The notes under the pieces are model-generated. The model was given only the letters and a program-made list of their open reading frames with translations. It was not told the origin of the DNA and ran no database searches. Below, piece by piece: positions 1-7,271 of a stretch of 15,837 nucleotides of DNA; the first letter of the stretch is position 1, and the number at the start of each line of letters is the position of its first letter. This DNA comes from Deltaproteobacteria bacterium. Its GTDB lineage: Bacteria > Myxococcota_A > UBA796 > UBA2385. The position numbers and the translations under genes are program-made. The DNA is taken from assembly GCA_015489145.1 (NCBI GenBank), contig WGAH01000136.1, positions 1 to 15,837 on the forward strand, read 5' to 3'.

Positions 1-2
1 TC

Positions 3-308
3 GCCGCCCTGTTCATGGTCACGAGCATCACCCTCGCCTTCTACGGCAGCCGCCGCGCGCGGGAGGGTTCGCACATCGAAGACGAGCTGCAGCGGCTCTC
101 CTCGGAGGAGGAAGGCGGCATCCCCATGCCCACCGCCGCGGCCCCCGCCCCGGAGGCTTCCGGCGACGCGGCGGCGCCCGTCGAGGCGCCGGCCGGCGGC
201 GCGGCGGCAGCCCCAGACGAGGCTGCCCCGGCGGGCGAGGCCCCCACCGAGAACGCCGCTCCTTCCCAGCAGGACGACGAGCCCACCCCGGCGGGCGCCA
301 ACCCTTGA
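3..308 (+). CDS. secG: Preprotein translocase subunit SecG, C-terminal part (5' end outside window)
   Basis: Partial gene; the reading phase starts at base 3 and ends with TGA at 306-308, giving 101 residues. The visible N-terminal piece (AALFMVTSITLAFYGSRR) matches the end of the second transmembrane helix of SecG, the small subunit that assists SecYE in protein export across the inner membrane. It is followed by a hydrophilic stretch and then a long low-complexity tail rich in Ala, Pro, Glu and Gly (roughly the last 65 residues). Such tails occur in SecG of several Gram-negative groups and are poorly conserved. The tRNA-Leu gene directly downstream supports the call, because tpiA-secG-tRNA-Leu is a common order. 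The identification rests on a short helix plus context, so it is good but not certain. Confidence 0.8.
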   Translation, partial: AALFMVTSITLAFYGSRRAREGSHIEDELQRLSSEEEGGIPMPTAAAPAPEASGDAAAPVEAPAGGAAAAPDEAAPAGEAPTENAAPSQQDDEPTPAGANP

Positions 309-333
309 CAGGGTTCGGAGCCCCGCGTTAGAT
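305..333 (+). promoter_or_regulatory. Sigma70-like promoter for tRNA-Leu, overlapping the secG stop
   Basis: A perfect -35 hexamer TTGACA lies at 305-310 and shares bases with the secG TGA stop. After exactly 17 nt comes TTAGAT at 328-333, a weak -10 matching TATAAT at three positions. Initiation about 7 nt later would leave a leader of roughly 8 nt before the mature tRNA 5' end at 349, as is normal for tRNA genes. The tRNA could also be made by read-through from secG. Confidence 0.6.
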
Positions 334-348
334 GCTTGGGCACAAGCC

Positions 349-436
349 GCGTGGATGGCGGAATTGGTAGACGCGCCAGGTTGAGGGCCTGGTGGACGAT
401 AAGTCCATGGGGGTTCGATTCCCCCTCCACGCACCA
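349..436 (+). tRNA. tRNA-Leu (anticodon GAG), CCA encoded
   Basis: This is a complete class II tRNA of 88 nt. The acceptor stem pairs GCGTGGA (349-355) with TCCACGC (426-432), followed by discriminator A and an encoded CCA at 434-436. The anticodon stem CCAGG/CCTGG (376-380, 388-392) encloses a TTGAGGG loop with anticodon GAG at 383-385, which reads CTC and CTT leucine codons. The long variable arm TGGAC/GTCCA (393-397, 403-407) is the leucine hallmark. The T arm is GGGGG/CCCCC around TTCGATT (414-420). The D arm contains the usual AATTGGTAGA. Confidence 0.97.
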
Positions 437-444
437 TCTCCTGA

Positions 445-479
445 ACGGGGCCGACGATGCGTCGGCCCCGTCGCTTTTT
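445..479 (+). terminator. Rho-independent terminator after tRNA-Leu
   Basis: A perfect 12-bp inverted repeat (445-456 with 460-471) has a 3-nt ATG loop, followed by CGC and five Ts at 475-479. It ends the secG/tRNA-Leu unit. It sits only a few bases beyond the stop of the convergent fur gene, so the hairpin may also slow transcription from the other side, although no T-tract follows it in that direction. Confidence 0.9.
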
Positions 480-485
480 CGCGGC

Positions 486-926
486 TCACTCCTCGCCGCC
501 GCAGCAGATCACCCAGATGTCGTGCCGGTGCGACACGATGCGCATCCCGCGCTCCCGGGCGATCTCGACCTGGCGGCGCTCGATCAGGGCGTCGTCGAAC
601 TCGTAGATCCGCCCGCAGCGCACGCAGATGAGGTGGTCGTGGTGCTCGTCGTCCACCGCGACCGGCTCGTAGCGGGTCTGCCCGTCGCCGAACCGCCGCT
701 CGTGGGCCACGCCGGCCGCCGTGAAGAGCTTCATCGTGCGGTAGACGGTGGCGTAGCCCACGCCGGGCATCTCCCGCTGGACCCGTCGCAGCAGCTCGTC
801 GAGGGACAGGTGCTCCCGTGTGCCGGCGAAGACGCGAAGGATCGCCTCCCGCTGCCGGGTGTGCTTGAGGCCGTGCCGGGCGAGGTGCTGCTCCAGCCGC
901 TCCTTGAGCGTGTCGAAATCCGCCAT
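486..926 (-). CDS. fur: Fur-family metalloregulator (Fur-like)
   Basis: A 146-residue ferric uptake regulator type repressor, normal length for the family. An N-terminal winged helix has its recognition region around residues 56-70 (GVGYATVYRTMKLF). The dimerisation/metal domain carries HHDH at 95-98, the CxxC pair C101/C104, E109 and H133/H135. The segment HHDHLICVRCG...EF...IE..Q.EIA closely resembles true Fur rather than Zur or PerR, but metal specificity cannot be read from sequence. The second CxxC of many Fur proteins is replaced by adjacent C141-C142 before a short CGGEE end. The start at 926 is the only sensible ATG and is preceded by AAGGAG 3 nt upstream; longer reading into the rplQ side is GC-driven. 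It lies 169 nt downstream of rplQ on the same strand and converges with tRNA-Leu. By family knowledge it would repress iron-uptake genes; its targets are not visible here. Confidence 0.88.
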   Translation of the reverse strand: MADFDTLKERLEQHLARHGLKHTRQREAILRVFAGTREHLSLDELLRRVQREMPGVGYATVYRTMKLFTAAGVAHERRFGDGQTRYEPVAVDDEHHDHLICVRCGRIYEFDDALIERRQVEIARERGMRIVSHRHDIWVICCGGEE

Positions 927-946
927 CGTCTCCTTCCGGCACAAGC

Positions 947-982
947 GCCCGGCCCGCCCGCGCGGGACGGCCCGGGCCGGGC
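947..982 (-). other. Strong GC hairpin in the fur leader
   Basis: A perfect 10-bp inverted repeat (947-956 with 973-982) encloses a 16-nt loop that itself contains the palindrome CCCGCGCGGG. On the minus strand it lies about 20 nt upstream of the fur start codon, close to the ribosome binding site. No T-run follows, so it is not a standard terminator. A role in fur translation or mRNA stability is an inference. Confidence 0.45.
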
Positions 983-1044
983 TCCCATCCCCACCTACCC
1001 CACCCGCGACGAACCGGGCAGGAGGAAAGGGGGCCGGACGCACG

Positions 1045-1067
1045 AAAGCCCCGCCCGGAGGCGGGGC
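1045..1067 (-). terminator. Probable terminator after rplQ
   Basis: An 8-bp perfect stem (GCCCCGCC with GGCGGGGC, 1048-1055 and 1060-1067) has a 4-nt loop and is followed on the minus strand by TTT then CG. It begins 28 nt after the rplQ stop, where the alpha operon should end. The T-tract is short, so termination may be partial and allow some read-through into fur. Confidence 0.6.
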
Positions 1068-1095
1068 CGCGAACGGGAAGCGACGAGAGAACCGG

Positions 1096-1680
1096 CTACG
1101 CCCCGGTCTCCTCGCTCGAGGTTTCCGCGGGCGCGTCCTCGACCGGCTCCTCGGCGTCGGAGGCGCCGTCCTCGGCGCTCTCCTCCCGCTCCTCGGTCTC
1201 GGCGGTCTCGGCCTCGGCGGCCGGCTCCACCTCGTCGGCGTTGGGACCCGTCTCGGTGGCGACCTCGAGCTCGTCGACGAGCTCGACCACGGCCATCGGC
1301 GCCTTGTCGCCAGCGCGGAAGCCGGTCTTGAGGACACGGGTGAAACCGCCCGGGCGATCCTTGTAGCGCTCGGCGTACTCCCCGAACACCTTCTCGAGGA
1401 CCGCGCGATCCGTGATCCAGCGCCGGGCCTGGCGGATGTGGTGCACCCGGGCGGCGCGGGCCTTGGCGAGCGCCTCGCCCTCGAGGCCCTCGAGGGCGCT
1501 CAGGGGCAGCTTCCGGCCCAGGTTGATCACCCGGTCGGCGATGCGGCGCAGCTCCTTGGCCTTGGCCTCGGTCGTCTGGATGCGGCCATGCTCCATGAGC
1601 GAGGTGACCATGTTGCGGTACATGGCCTTGCGGTGGGACGGATTGCGGCCGAGCTTTCGACCAGACTTGAGATGACGCAT
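1096..1680 (-). CDS. rplQ: 50S ribosomal protein bL17, with long acidic C-terminal tail
   Basis: bL17 of the large subunit, which sits near the polypeptide exit tunnel. The opening MRHLKSGRKLGRNPSHRKAM and the later GGFTRVLKTGFRAGDKAPMA are diagnostic. The conserved core ends near residue 136 (AVVELVDE), close to where bL17 usually stops. A further 58 residues (137-194) follow, of which 23 are Asp or Glu and only one is basic, rich in Ala, Ser and Thr, with no predicted domain. The total of 194 aa is well above the usual 115-140. The start at 1680 has GGAG 8 nt upstream. It is the last gene of the alpha operon, 35 nt after rpoA. Confidence 0.97.
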   Translation of the reverse strand: MRHLKSGRKLGRNPSHRKAMYRNMVTSLMEHGRIQTTEAKAKELRRIADRVINLGRKLPLSALEGLEGEALAKARAARVHHIRQARRWITDRAVLEKVFGEYAERYKDRPGGFTRVLKTGFRAGDKAPMAVVELVDELEVATETGPNADEVEPAAEAETAETEEREESAEDGASDAEEPVEDAPAETSSEETGA

Positions 1681-1715
1681 GACCTACTCCCGGTCGTTGA
1701 CGCGAACGACGACCC

Positions 1716-2717
<1,002 letters not shown>

Positions 2718-2796
2718 GTCGGTTCTCCTGGCCGGTTTCCGCCCGTCGGACCAAGCGGGTTCTGCACCGTGCCGGAAGGATGTGTTCGCGCGCGGC

Positions 2797-2818
2797 CCGG
2801 GGGCGTGGGCGCCCCCGG
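2797..2818 (-). other. GC-rich hairpin in the rpsK-rpoA gap
   Basis: A perfect 9-bp stem (2797-2805 with 2810-2818) closes a 4-nt loop in the 138 nt interval where rpsD would normally be. No T-tract follows on the minus strand and I see no convincing -35/-10 pair, so it is neither a clear terminator nor part of a recognisable promoter. It could be an mRNA processing, stability or translational control element of rpoA. The rest of the gap (2718-2855) holds only the rpoA ribosome binding site and no coding remnant I can recognise. Confidence 0.4.
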
Positions 2819-2855
2819 CGCGCGACGGGTCCGAGAAGGCTTTCCCGCGCGGCGG

Positions 2856-3242
2856 CTACACGCGCCGGCGCTTGGGCGGACGGCAACCGTTGTGCGGGAT
2901 CGGCGTCACGTCCTTGATGAAGGTGATCTTCAGCCCGGAGTTGGCGATGGCCCGCAGGGCCGACTCGCGGCCCGAACCGGGGCCCTTCACGTGGACGCCC
3001 ACCGACTTCATGCCGTGCTCCATCGCCTTGCGGGCGGCGTCCTCGGCCACGAGCTGGGCGGCGAAGGGCGTGGACTTCCGCGAGCCCTTGAACCCCTTCA
3101 CCCCGGCGCTGGACCAGGCCACCGTGTTGCCGGCGGGATCGGTGATGGTGACGATGGTGTTGTTGAAGGTCGCCTGGATGTGCACCACGCCCGTGGGGAC
3201 GTTCTTCTTCACCCGGCGCTGACCTCTACGCGGACTGGCCAT
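2856..3242 (-). CDS. rpsK: 30S ribosomal protein uS11
   Basis: A 128-aa uS11, a platform protein of the small subunit next to the Shine-Dalgarno helix of 16S rRNA. Diagnostic segments are GVVHIQATFNNTIVTITD (18-35), WSSAGVKGFKGSRKSTPFAA and GPGSGRESALRAI, ending in the conserved THIPHNGC-like PIPHNGCRPPKRRRV. The length is normal. GGAGGAAG precedes the ATG at 3242. It follows rpsM with a 12 nt spacer, as in the classical alpha operon. Downstream, rpsD is absent and the next gene is rpoA. Confidence 0.99.
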   Translation of the reverse strand: MASPRRGQRRVKKNVPTGVVHIQATFNNTIVTITDPAGNTVAWSSAGVKGFKGSRKSTPFAAQLVAEDAARKAMEHGMKSVGVHVKGPGSGRESALRAIANSGLKITFIKDVTPIPHNGCRPPKRRRV

Positions 3243-3254
3243 GGCTGCTTCCTC

Positions 3255-3620
3255 CTACCGCCGCTTGCTGACGATGCGCCGGGGGCCCTTGCGGGTCCGA
3301 GCGTTGGTGTGGGTGCGCTGACCGCGGACGGGCAGCCCACGCTTGTGGCGCAGTCCCCGGTAGCAGTTGATGTCGATGAGCCGCTTGATGTTCATCGCGA
3401 CTTCCTTGCGCAGGTCGCCCTCGACCTTGTACTTGCGCTGGATGACCTCGCGAATCGCGGCGACCTCGACCTCGGAGAGGTCCTTGGTGCGGATCTCGTA
3501 GGCCACCTGGGCCTCGTCGAGGATGCGCCGCGCCGTCGTGCGGCCGATGCCGTAGATGTAGGTGAGCGCGATGTCGATGCGCTTGTCGCGTGGGAGGTCC
3601 ACGCCTTCGATGCGTGCCAT
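3255..3620 (-). CDS. rpsM: 30S ribosomal protein uS13
   Basis: A 121-aa uS13 of the small-subunit head, which contacts the P-site tRNA with its basic C-terminal tail and forms intersubunit bridges with uL5. MARIEGVDLP opens the protein, the helix-hairpin-helix IYGIGRTTARRIL lies at 22-34, and the tail GLRHKRGLPVRGQRTHTNAR then RTRKGPRR is typical. The start at 3620 is 3 nt after the rpmJ stop, so translational coupling is likely. Confidence 0.99.
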   Translation of the reverse strand: MARIEGVDLPRDKRIDIALTYIYGIGRTTARRILDEAQVAYEIRTKDLSEVEVAAIREVIQRKYKVEGDLRKEVAMNIKRLIDINCYRGLRHKRGLPVRGQRTHTNARTRKGPRRIVSKRR

Positions 3621-3623
3621 GGT

Positions 3624-3737
3624 CTAGCCCTGCCGCTGCTTGTGCTTCGGGTTCTCGCAGAGCACGCGGACCACGCCGCGGCGCTTCACGATGCGACACT
3701 TGTCGCAGATCTTCTTGACGGATGAACGCACTTTCAT
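3624..3737 (-). CDS. rpmJ: 50S ribosomal protein bL36 (zinc-binding form)
   Basis: A 37-aa gene easily missed because of its size. The protein begins MKVRSSVKKICDKC and ends ENPKHKQRQG, the canonical bL36. C11, C14, C27 and H32 form the zinc-ribbon ligands of the C+ type. It is an assembly and late-maturation protein of the large subunit. It lies 28 nt after map and 3 nt before rpsM. The usual neighbour infA, between map and rpmJ, is not present. Confidence 0.98.
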   Translation of the reverse strand: MKVRSSVKKICDKCRIVKRRGVVRVLCENPKHKQRQG

Positions 3738-3765
3738 GTCTGCTCCTCGCCGGCGCGCGGCCGGT

Positions 3766-4560
3766 TCATCGGATGGGGTCGGCGACCTCCGGGTCGCCGT
3801 CGAGCACGGTGAGAATCTCGGGTCCCTGCTCGGTGATGGCTACGGTGTGTTCGAAGTGGGCCGCCCAGCTCCCGTCGGCGGTCACCACCGTCCAGCGATC
3901 CCTGAGCACGCGCGTCTTCCACGTGCCCAACGTGATCATCGGCTCGATGGCGATGCACATGCCGGGCTTGAGGAGGTCTCCGGTATCGGGTTTGCCGTAG
4001 TTCGGAATGGACGGCCGCTCGTGGAGCTGCCGACCGATTCCGTGCCCCACGTACTGCCGGATGATGCCGAAGCCGTGAGGCTGGATGCTGCCCTGGATCG
4101 CGTGCCCGATATCTCCGACCCGGAGACCGGGCCGCGCCCGAGACACGCCGACATATAGGCTCTCCCGGGTCGCGTCAAGCAGCTCGAGCACCCGGTCATC
4201 CACCTCGCCCACCGCCACCGTGAAAGCCATGTCGGCGTGGTAGCCGCCGTAGACCAGCCCCATGTCGATGCTCAGGATGCTGCCCTCCTCGAGGCGGCGG
4301 TCGCCCGGAATGCCGTGGACGACCTCCTCGTTGATGGAGGCGCAAATGCTGGCCGGGTAGGGCGGCGCGCCGGGGACCGCGTAGTTCAGGAACGAGGGCT
4401 GGGCCCCCATTCCCCGAATGGTCTCCTCGGCGAGCCGGTCGAGATCGCCGGTGGTGATGCCCGGGGCGATCGCCTCCTTCAGCCGGAATGCCACCTCGGC
4501 CAGGCGCCGGCCATTCCCGCGCATGGCCGCGATCTCCCACGGGGCCTTGAGGTGGATCAT
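3766..4560 (-). CDS. map: Methionine aminopeptidase, type I
   Basis: A 264-aa M24-family enzyme that removes the initiator methionine from nascent proteins at the ribosome. The full active site is visible: H82 (in VHGIPGD), the metal ligands D99 (SIDMG), D110 (YHADMAFT), H173 (GHGIGRQLHE), E206 (AIEPM) and E237 (FEHT). No N-terminal SH3-like or zinc extension is present, so it is the compact class Ia. The ATG at 4560 overlaps the adk stop as ATGA, which fixes the start despite the open frame continuing upstream. The end carries a short ILTVLDGDPEVADPIR tail. It is co-transcribed between adk and rpmJ. Confidence 0.98.
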   Translation of the reverse strand: MIHLKAPWEIAAMRGNGRRLAEVAFRLKEAIAPGITTGDLDRLAEETIRGMGAQPSFLNYAVPGAPPYPASICASINEEVVHGIPGDRRLEEGSILSIDMGLVYGGYHADMAFTVAVGEVDDRVLELLDATRESLYVGVSRARPGLRVGDIGHAIQGSIQPHGFGIIRQYVGHGIGRQLHERPSIPNYGKPDTGDLLKPGMCIAIEPMITLGTWKTRVLRDRWTVVTADGSWAAHFEHTVAITEQGPEILTVLDGDPEVADPIR

Positions 4561-5207
4561 GAGTCGCTGGCCAGCGCGGCGAGGATGTCGGCCCGCACCT
4601 GGTCGATGCCCTGGGCGGCGTCCACGGTGTGCACCCGCGCGTGGTCCTTGAGCCAGGCGAGGACCGGCGCGGTCTCGCGGTGGTAGGTCTCGAGGCGGGC
4701 GCGAATGGTCTCCTCGCGATCGTCGTCGCGCTGCACCACCTCTCCGCCGCACCGATCGCACACGCCTTCGCTGGCGGGCGGATTGGCGACGACGTGGTAG
4801 GTCGCGCCGCAGCTCAGGCACGTCCGGCGCCCGCCCAGGCGAGCGACGATCACCTCGTCGGCGAGGTCGAGGTCGATCACCGCGTCGATGCGTCGGCCGT
4901 GTTCGTGCAGCCAGTCGGCGAGCTTCTCGGCCTGGGCCACCGTGCGCGGAAAGCCGTCGAACAGCACCCCGCCGCGGGCGTCATCCTCCTCGAGCCGGGT
5001 GGCGACGATGCGAACCACCACGTCGTCGGGCACGAGCTGCCCGGCGTCCATGTAGCGCCGGGCGAGCTCGCCGAGCTCGGTGCCGTCCCGCAGGTGGCGC
5101 CGGAAGATGTCGCCCGTCGCGACGTGGGGAATGCCGAGCGCCTCGCTGACGCCGGCGGCCTGGGTGCCCTTCCCGGCACCGGGGGGTCCGAAGAGGATGA
5201 CGTCCAT
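4557..5207 (-). CDS. adk: Adenylate kinase (zinc-LID, long form)
   Basis: A 216-aa adenylate kinase that interconverts ATP plus AMP with two ADP. The P-loop GPPGAGKGT lies at 7-15, the AMP-binding region TGDIFR at 31-36, and FDGFPRT at 83-89 is the NMP-kinase signature. The LID domain has C130, C133, C150 and C153, a complete four-cysteine zinc site, rather than the H-bond network of the E. coli type. R-rich catalytic segments follow at DREETIRARLETYHRET (163-179). The last base pairs overlap map (ATGA). It sits 15 nt behind secY, the usual spc-operon extension. Confidence 0.98.
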   Translation of the reverse strand: MDVILFGPPGAGKGTQAAGVSEALGIPHVATGDIFRRHLRDGTELGELARRYMDAGQLVPDDVVVRIVATRLEEDDARGGVLFDGFPRTVAQAEKLADWLHEHGRRIDAVIDLDLADEVIVARLGGRRTCLSCGATYHVVANPPASEGVCDRCGGEVVQRDDDREETIRARLETYHRETAPVLAWLKDHARVHTVDAAQGIDQVRADILAALASDS

Positions 5208-5222
5208 GACTCCTCCGTGGGC

Positions 5223-6554
5223 TCAGAGGGAGGCGTTCGACCCTCGGCGACCACGCGAGCGGCTGCTCTTGGAGCCCATGAGGCCGTCATAGTGTCGCGT
5301 GAGGAGGTGGCCCTCGATCTGGGCCACGGTGTCGAGCGACACGCCGACCACGATCAGCAGACCCGTGCCGCCGAAGTAGAACGGCACGCCGTAGGCGGTG
5401 ATCAGGATGGTCGGGAGGATGCACACCGCCGCGAGGTACAGCGAGCCGCCCGCCGTGAGCCGCGTGAGAATGCGGTCAAGGTAGTCGGCCGTCTGCTTGC
5501 CGGGGCGCACGCCCGGGATGTACCCGCCGTGCTTGCGAAGGTTGTCCGCCACGTCCACCGGGTTGAAGGTCACCGCGGTGTAGAAGTAGGCGAAGAAGAT
5601 GATGAGCGCGACGTAGGTCAGGTTGTAGGTCCACTTCCCGGGCAGGAAGGCGGCGGCGATCGCCTCGAAGATCGGGTGGGAGTAGAAGTTCCCGATCGTG
5701 GCCGGGAACATCATCACCGACGAGGCGAAGATCGGCGGGATGACGCCGGTGACGTTCACCTTCAACGGCAGGTGCGTCGACTGGCCGCCGTAGATGCTGC
5801 GCCCGACCACCCGCTTGGCGTACTGGATGGGAATGCGCCGCTGGCCGCGCTCGACGAAGACGATGGCCATGACCACCATCAACATGAAGCCGCCGAGGAG
5901 CACGAGCTGGAGCAGGTTGAGCTCCCCGAGCTGCAGCTTCTTGGCCAGCCGCATGATGCCGGTCGGCAGGCGGGCGATGATGCCGGCGGTGATGATGAGC
6001 GAAGCGCCGTTGCCGACCCCCCGGTCGGTGATCTGCTCGCCGAGCCACATCACGAAGCAGCTCCCGGCCGTCATCGTGATGACCGTCATCGCGCGGAAGC
6101 CCCAGCCGGCGTTGATCACGATGTCCTGGCCGCCGAGGGTCTTCATCTGCTCGAGCGAGGCGGCGATGGCGAAGGACTGGACGATGGCGATGCCGATCGT
6201 CAGGTACCGCGTCCACTGGTTGATCTTGTTGCGCCCCGCCTGGCCCTCGGACTTGATCCGCTCGACCTGCGGCACGACCACCTGCGCGAGCTGCATGATG
6301 ATGCTCGCGCTGATGTACGGCATGATGCCCAGCACGAAGACGCTGAACTGCTTGAGCGCGCCGCCGCTGAACATGTCGTAGAGGCCGAGCAGGGACCCCT
6401 GCGTGTTCGCGAAGAAGTCCCCGAGCGCGACGCGATCCACGCCTGGGGCCGGGACGAAGATCCCGAGGCGATAGATCGCCAGCATCCCGAGCGTGAAGAA
6501 GATGCGGTTCCGCAGATCGGGAATCCGCAGGATGTTGGCGATCGCTTCAATCAC
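5223..6554 (-). CDS. secY: Protein translocase subunit SecY
   Basis: A 443-aa, ten-helix channel protein of the SecYEG translocon in the inner membrane. Diagnostic segments include the helix 2 region FSGGALKQFSVFVLGIMPYI (62-81), RIKSEGQAGRNKINQWTRYLT (99-119), RGVGNGASLIITAGI (178-192) and KRVVGRSIYGGQSTHLPLKVN (247-267). FNPVDVADNLRKHGGYIPGVRPG lies at 330-352. The conserved body ends at RHYDG; a Ser/Arg-rich tail of about 19 residues (425-443) replaces the usual short basic end. The start codon is GTG at 6554, with an in-frame TAG two codons upstream, so no longer start exists. It lies 26 nt after rplO, as in spc operons. Confidence 0.99.
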   Translation of the reverse strand: MIEAIANILRIPDLRNRIFFTLGMLAIYRLGIFVPAPGVDRVALGDFFANTQGSLLGLYDMFSGGALKQFSVFVLGIMPYISASIIMQLAQVVVPQVERIKSEGQAGRNKINQWTRYLTIGIAIVQSFAIAASLEQMKTLGGQDIVINAGWGFRAMTVITMTAGSCFVMWLGEQITDRGVGNGASLIITAGIIARLPTGIMRLAKKLQLGELNLLQLVLLGGFMLMVVMAIVFVERGQRRIPIQYAKRVVGRSIYGGQSTHLPLKVNVTGVIPPIFASSVMMFPATIGNFYSHPIFEAIAAAFLPGKWTYNLTYVALIIFFAYFYTAVTFNPVDVADNLRKHGGYIPGVRPGKQTADYLDRILTRLTAGGSLYLAAVCILPTILITAYGVPFYFGGTGLLIVVGVSLDTVAQIEGHLLTRHYDGLMGSKSSRSRGRRGSNASL

Positions 6555-6580
6555 GCGCTACCCCTGCATTCGCGAGGCCT

Positions 6581-7027
6581 TCAGGCCTCCTCGACCGTGC
6601 CGCCGGCGGCGCGGATCTTCTCGGCCGCCGACGCGGTGAACCGGGCCGCCCGGACGGTCAGCGCGTGGTGGATCTCGCCGTTCCCCAGCACCTTGATGCC
6701 GTCCTTCGCGACGGTCTTCACCAGGCCGCGCTCCCGAAGCGAGTCCGCGTCGACCACCTCGCCCTCGGAGAACTTCCGGGCGATGGCGTCGAGCCGTACC
6801 GTGGTGTAGCGCTTCGCGAAGATGTTGTTGAAACCGCGCTTCGGAAGGCGCCGGTACAGGGGCATCTGCCCGCCCTCGAAGCCGCGACGGACGGTGTTGC
6901 GGGCGTGCTGGCCCTTGGTGCCCCGTCCCGCGGTCTTGCCCTTCCCGGAGCCTTCGCCGCGACCCACGCGCATGCGCGCCTTGCGCGCACCGGGGACCGG
7001 CTTCAGGTTGGTCAGCTCGTCTGCCAT
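6581..7027 (-). CDS. rplO: 50S ribosomal protein uL15
   Basis: A 148-aa uL15. The Gly/Lys/Arg-rich N-terminal extension (residues 20-40, with VGRGEGSGKGKTAGRGTKGQ) penetrates 23S rRNA, followed by GFEGGQMPLYRRLPKRGF (49-66), the family signature. The C-terminal globular part ends in the typical FTASAAEKIRAAGGTVEEA. Length is normal and the start is ATG. It is the second-last ribosomal gene of the spc part, between rpmD (23 nt) and secY (26 nt). Confidence 0.99.
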   Translation of the reverse strand: MADELTNLKPVPGARKARMRVGRGEGSGKGKTAGRGTKGQHARNTVRRGFEGGQMPLYRRLPKRGFNNIFAKRYTTVRLDAIARKFSEGEVVDADSLRERGLVKTVAKDGIKVLGNGEIHHALTVRAARFTASAAEKIRAAGGTVEEA

Positions 7028-7050
7028 GGCGGTATCCCTCCGACCAGCGC

Positions 7051-7245
7051 TCAGGCGTTGGCGTCCTCGACCTCGACGACATCGAGGAGATGGATCACCT
7101 TCTTGATCATCCCCCGGATCGCGGGCGTGTTGTTCACGATTCGGCTCTGGTGCAGCCTCCGCAGCCCGAGCCCGCGCACGGTGGCGCGCTGGGTGTCGGT
7201 CGAGCCGATCAGGCTACGCTTGAGCGTGACTTGAAGCTTCTTCAT
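7051..7245 (-). CDS. rpmD: 50S ribosomal protein uL30
   Basis: A 64-aa uL30. MKKLQVTLKRSLIGSTDTQR opens it, followed by VRGLGLRRLHQSRIVNNTPAIRGMI, the classical short bacterial form. The start at 7245 has CGGAG a few bases upstream; the reading frame continues far upstream without a stop, but that region is rpsE in another frame. It lies 26 nt after rpsE and 23 nt before rplO, the normal spc order. Confidence 0.98.
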   Translation of the reverse strand: MKKLQVTLKRSLIGSTDTQRATVRGLGLRRLHQSRIVNNTPAIRGMIKKVIHLLDVVEVEDANA

Positions 7246-7271
7246 GGCTGGCTCCGAGCTGCCGCGTGGAA

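Noticed and set aside
927..1337. Extended Fur reading frame reaching into rplQ
   Set aside because: The extra residues are low-complexity Arg/Pro/Ser antisense-like translation of the rplQ end and intergenic DNA; Fur homology begins near 926.
2718..2855. A degraded rpsD remnant
   Set aside because: I found no uS4-like sequence in any frame of the gap, so I report absence, not a pseudogene.
4561..4821. Extended map reading frame upstream of 4560
   Set aside because: It would overlap most of the adk 3' region with Arg-rich sequence; the ATGA overlap at 4557-4560 gives the natural start.
4629..6809. A 726-codon plus-strand open frame opposite adk, secY and rplO
   Set aside because: It is antisense to adk and secY, with Asp/His/Glu/Arg-rich low-complexity translation and no recognisable domain; a GC-driven shadow.
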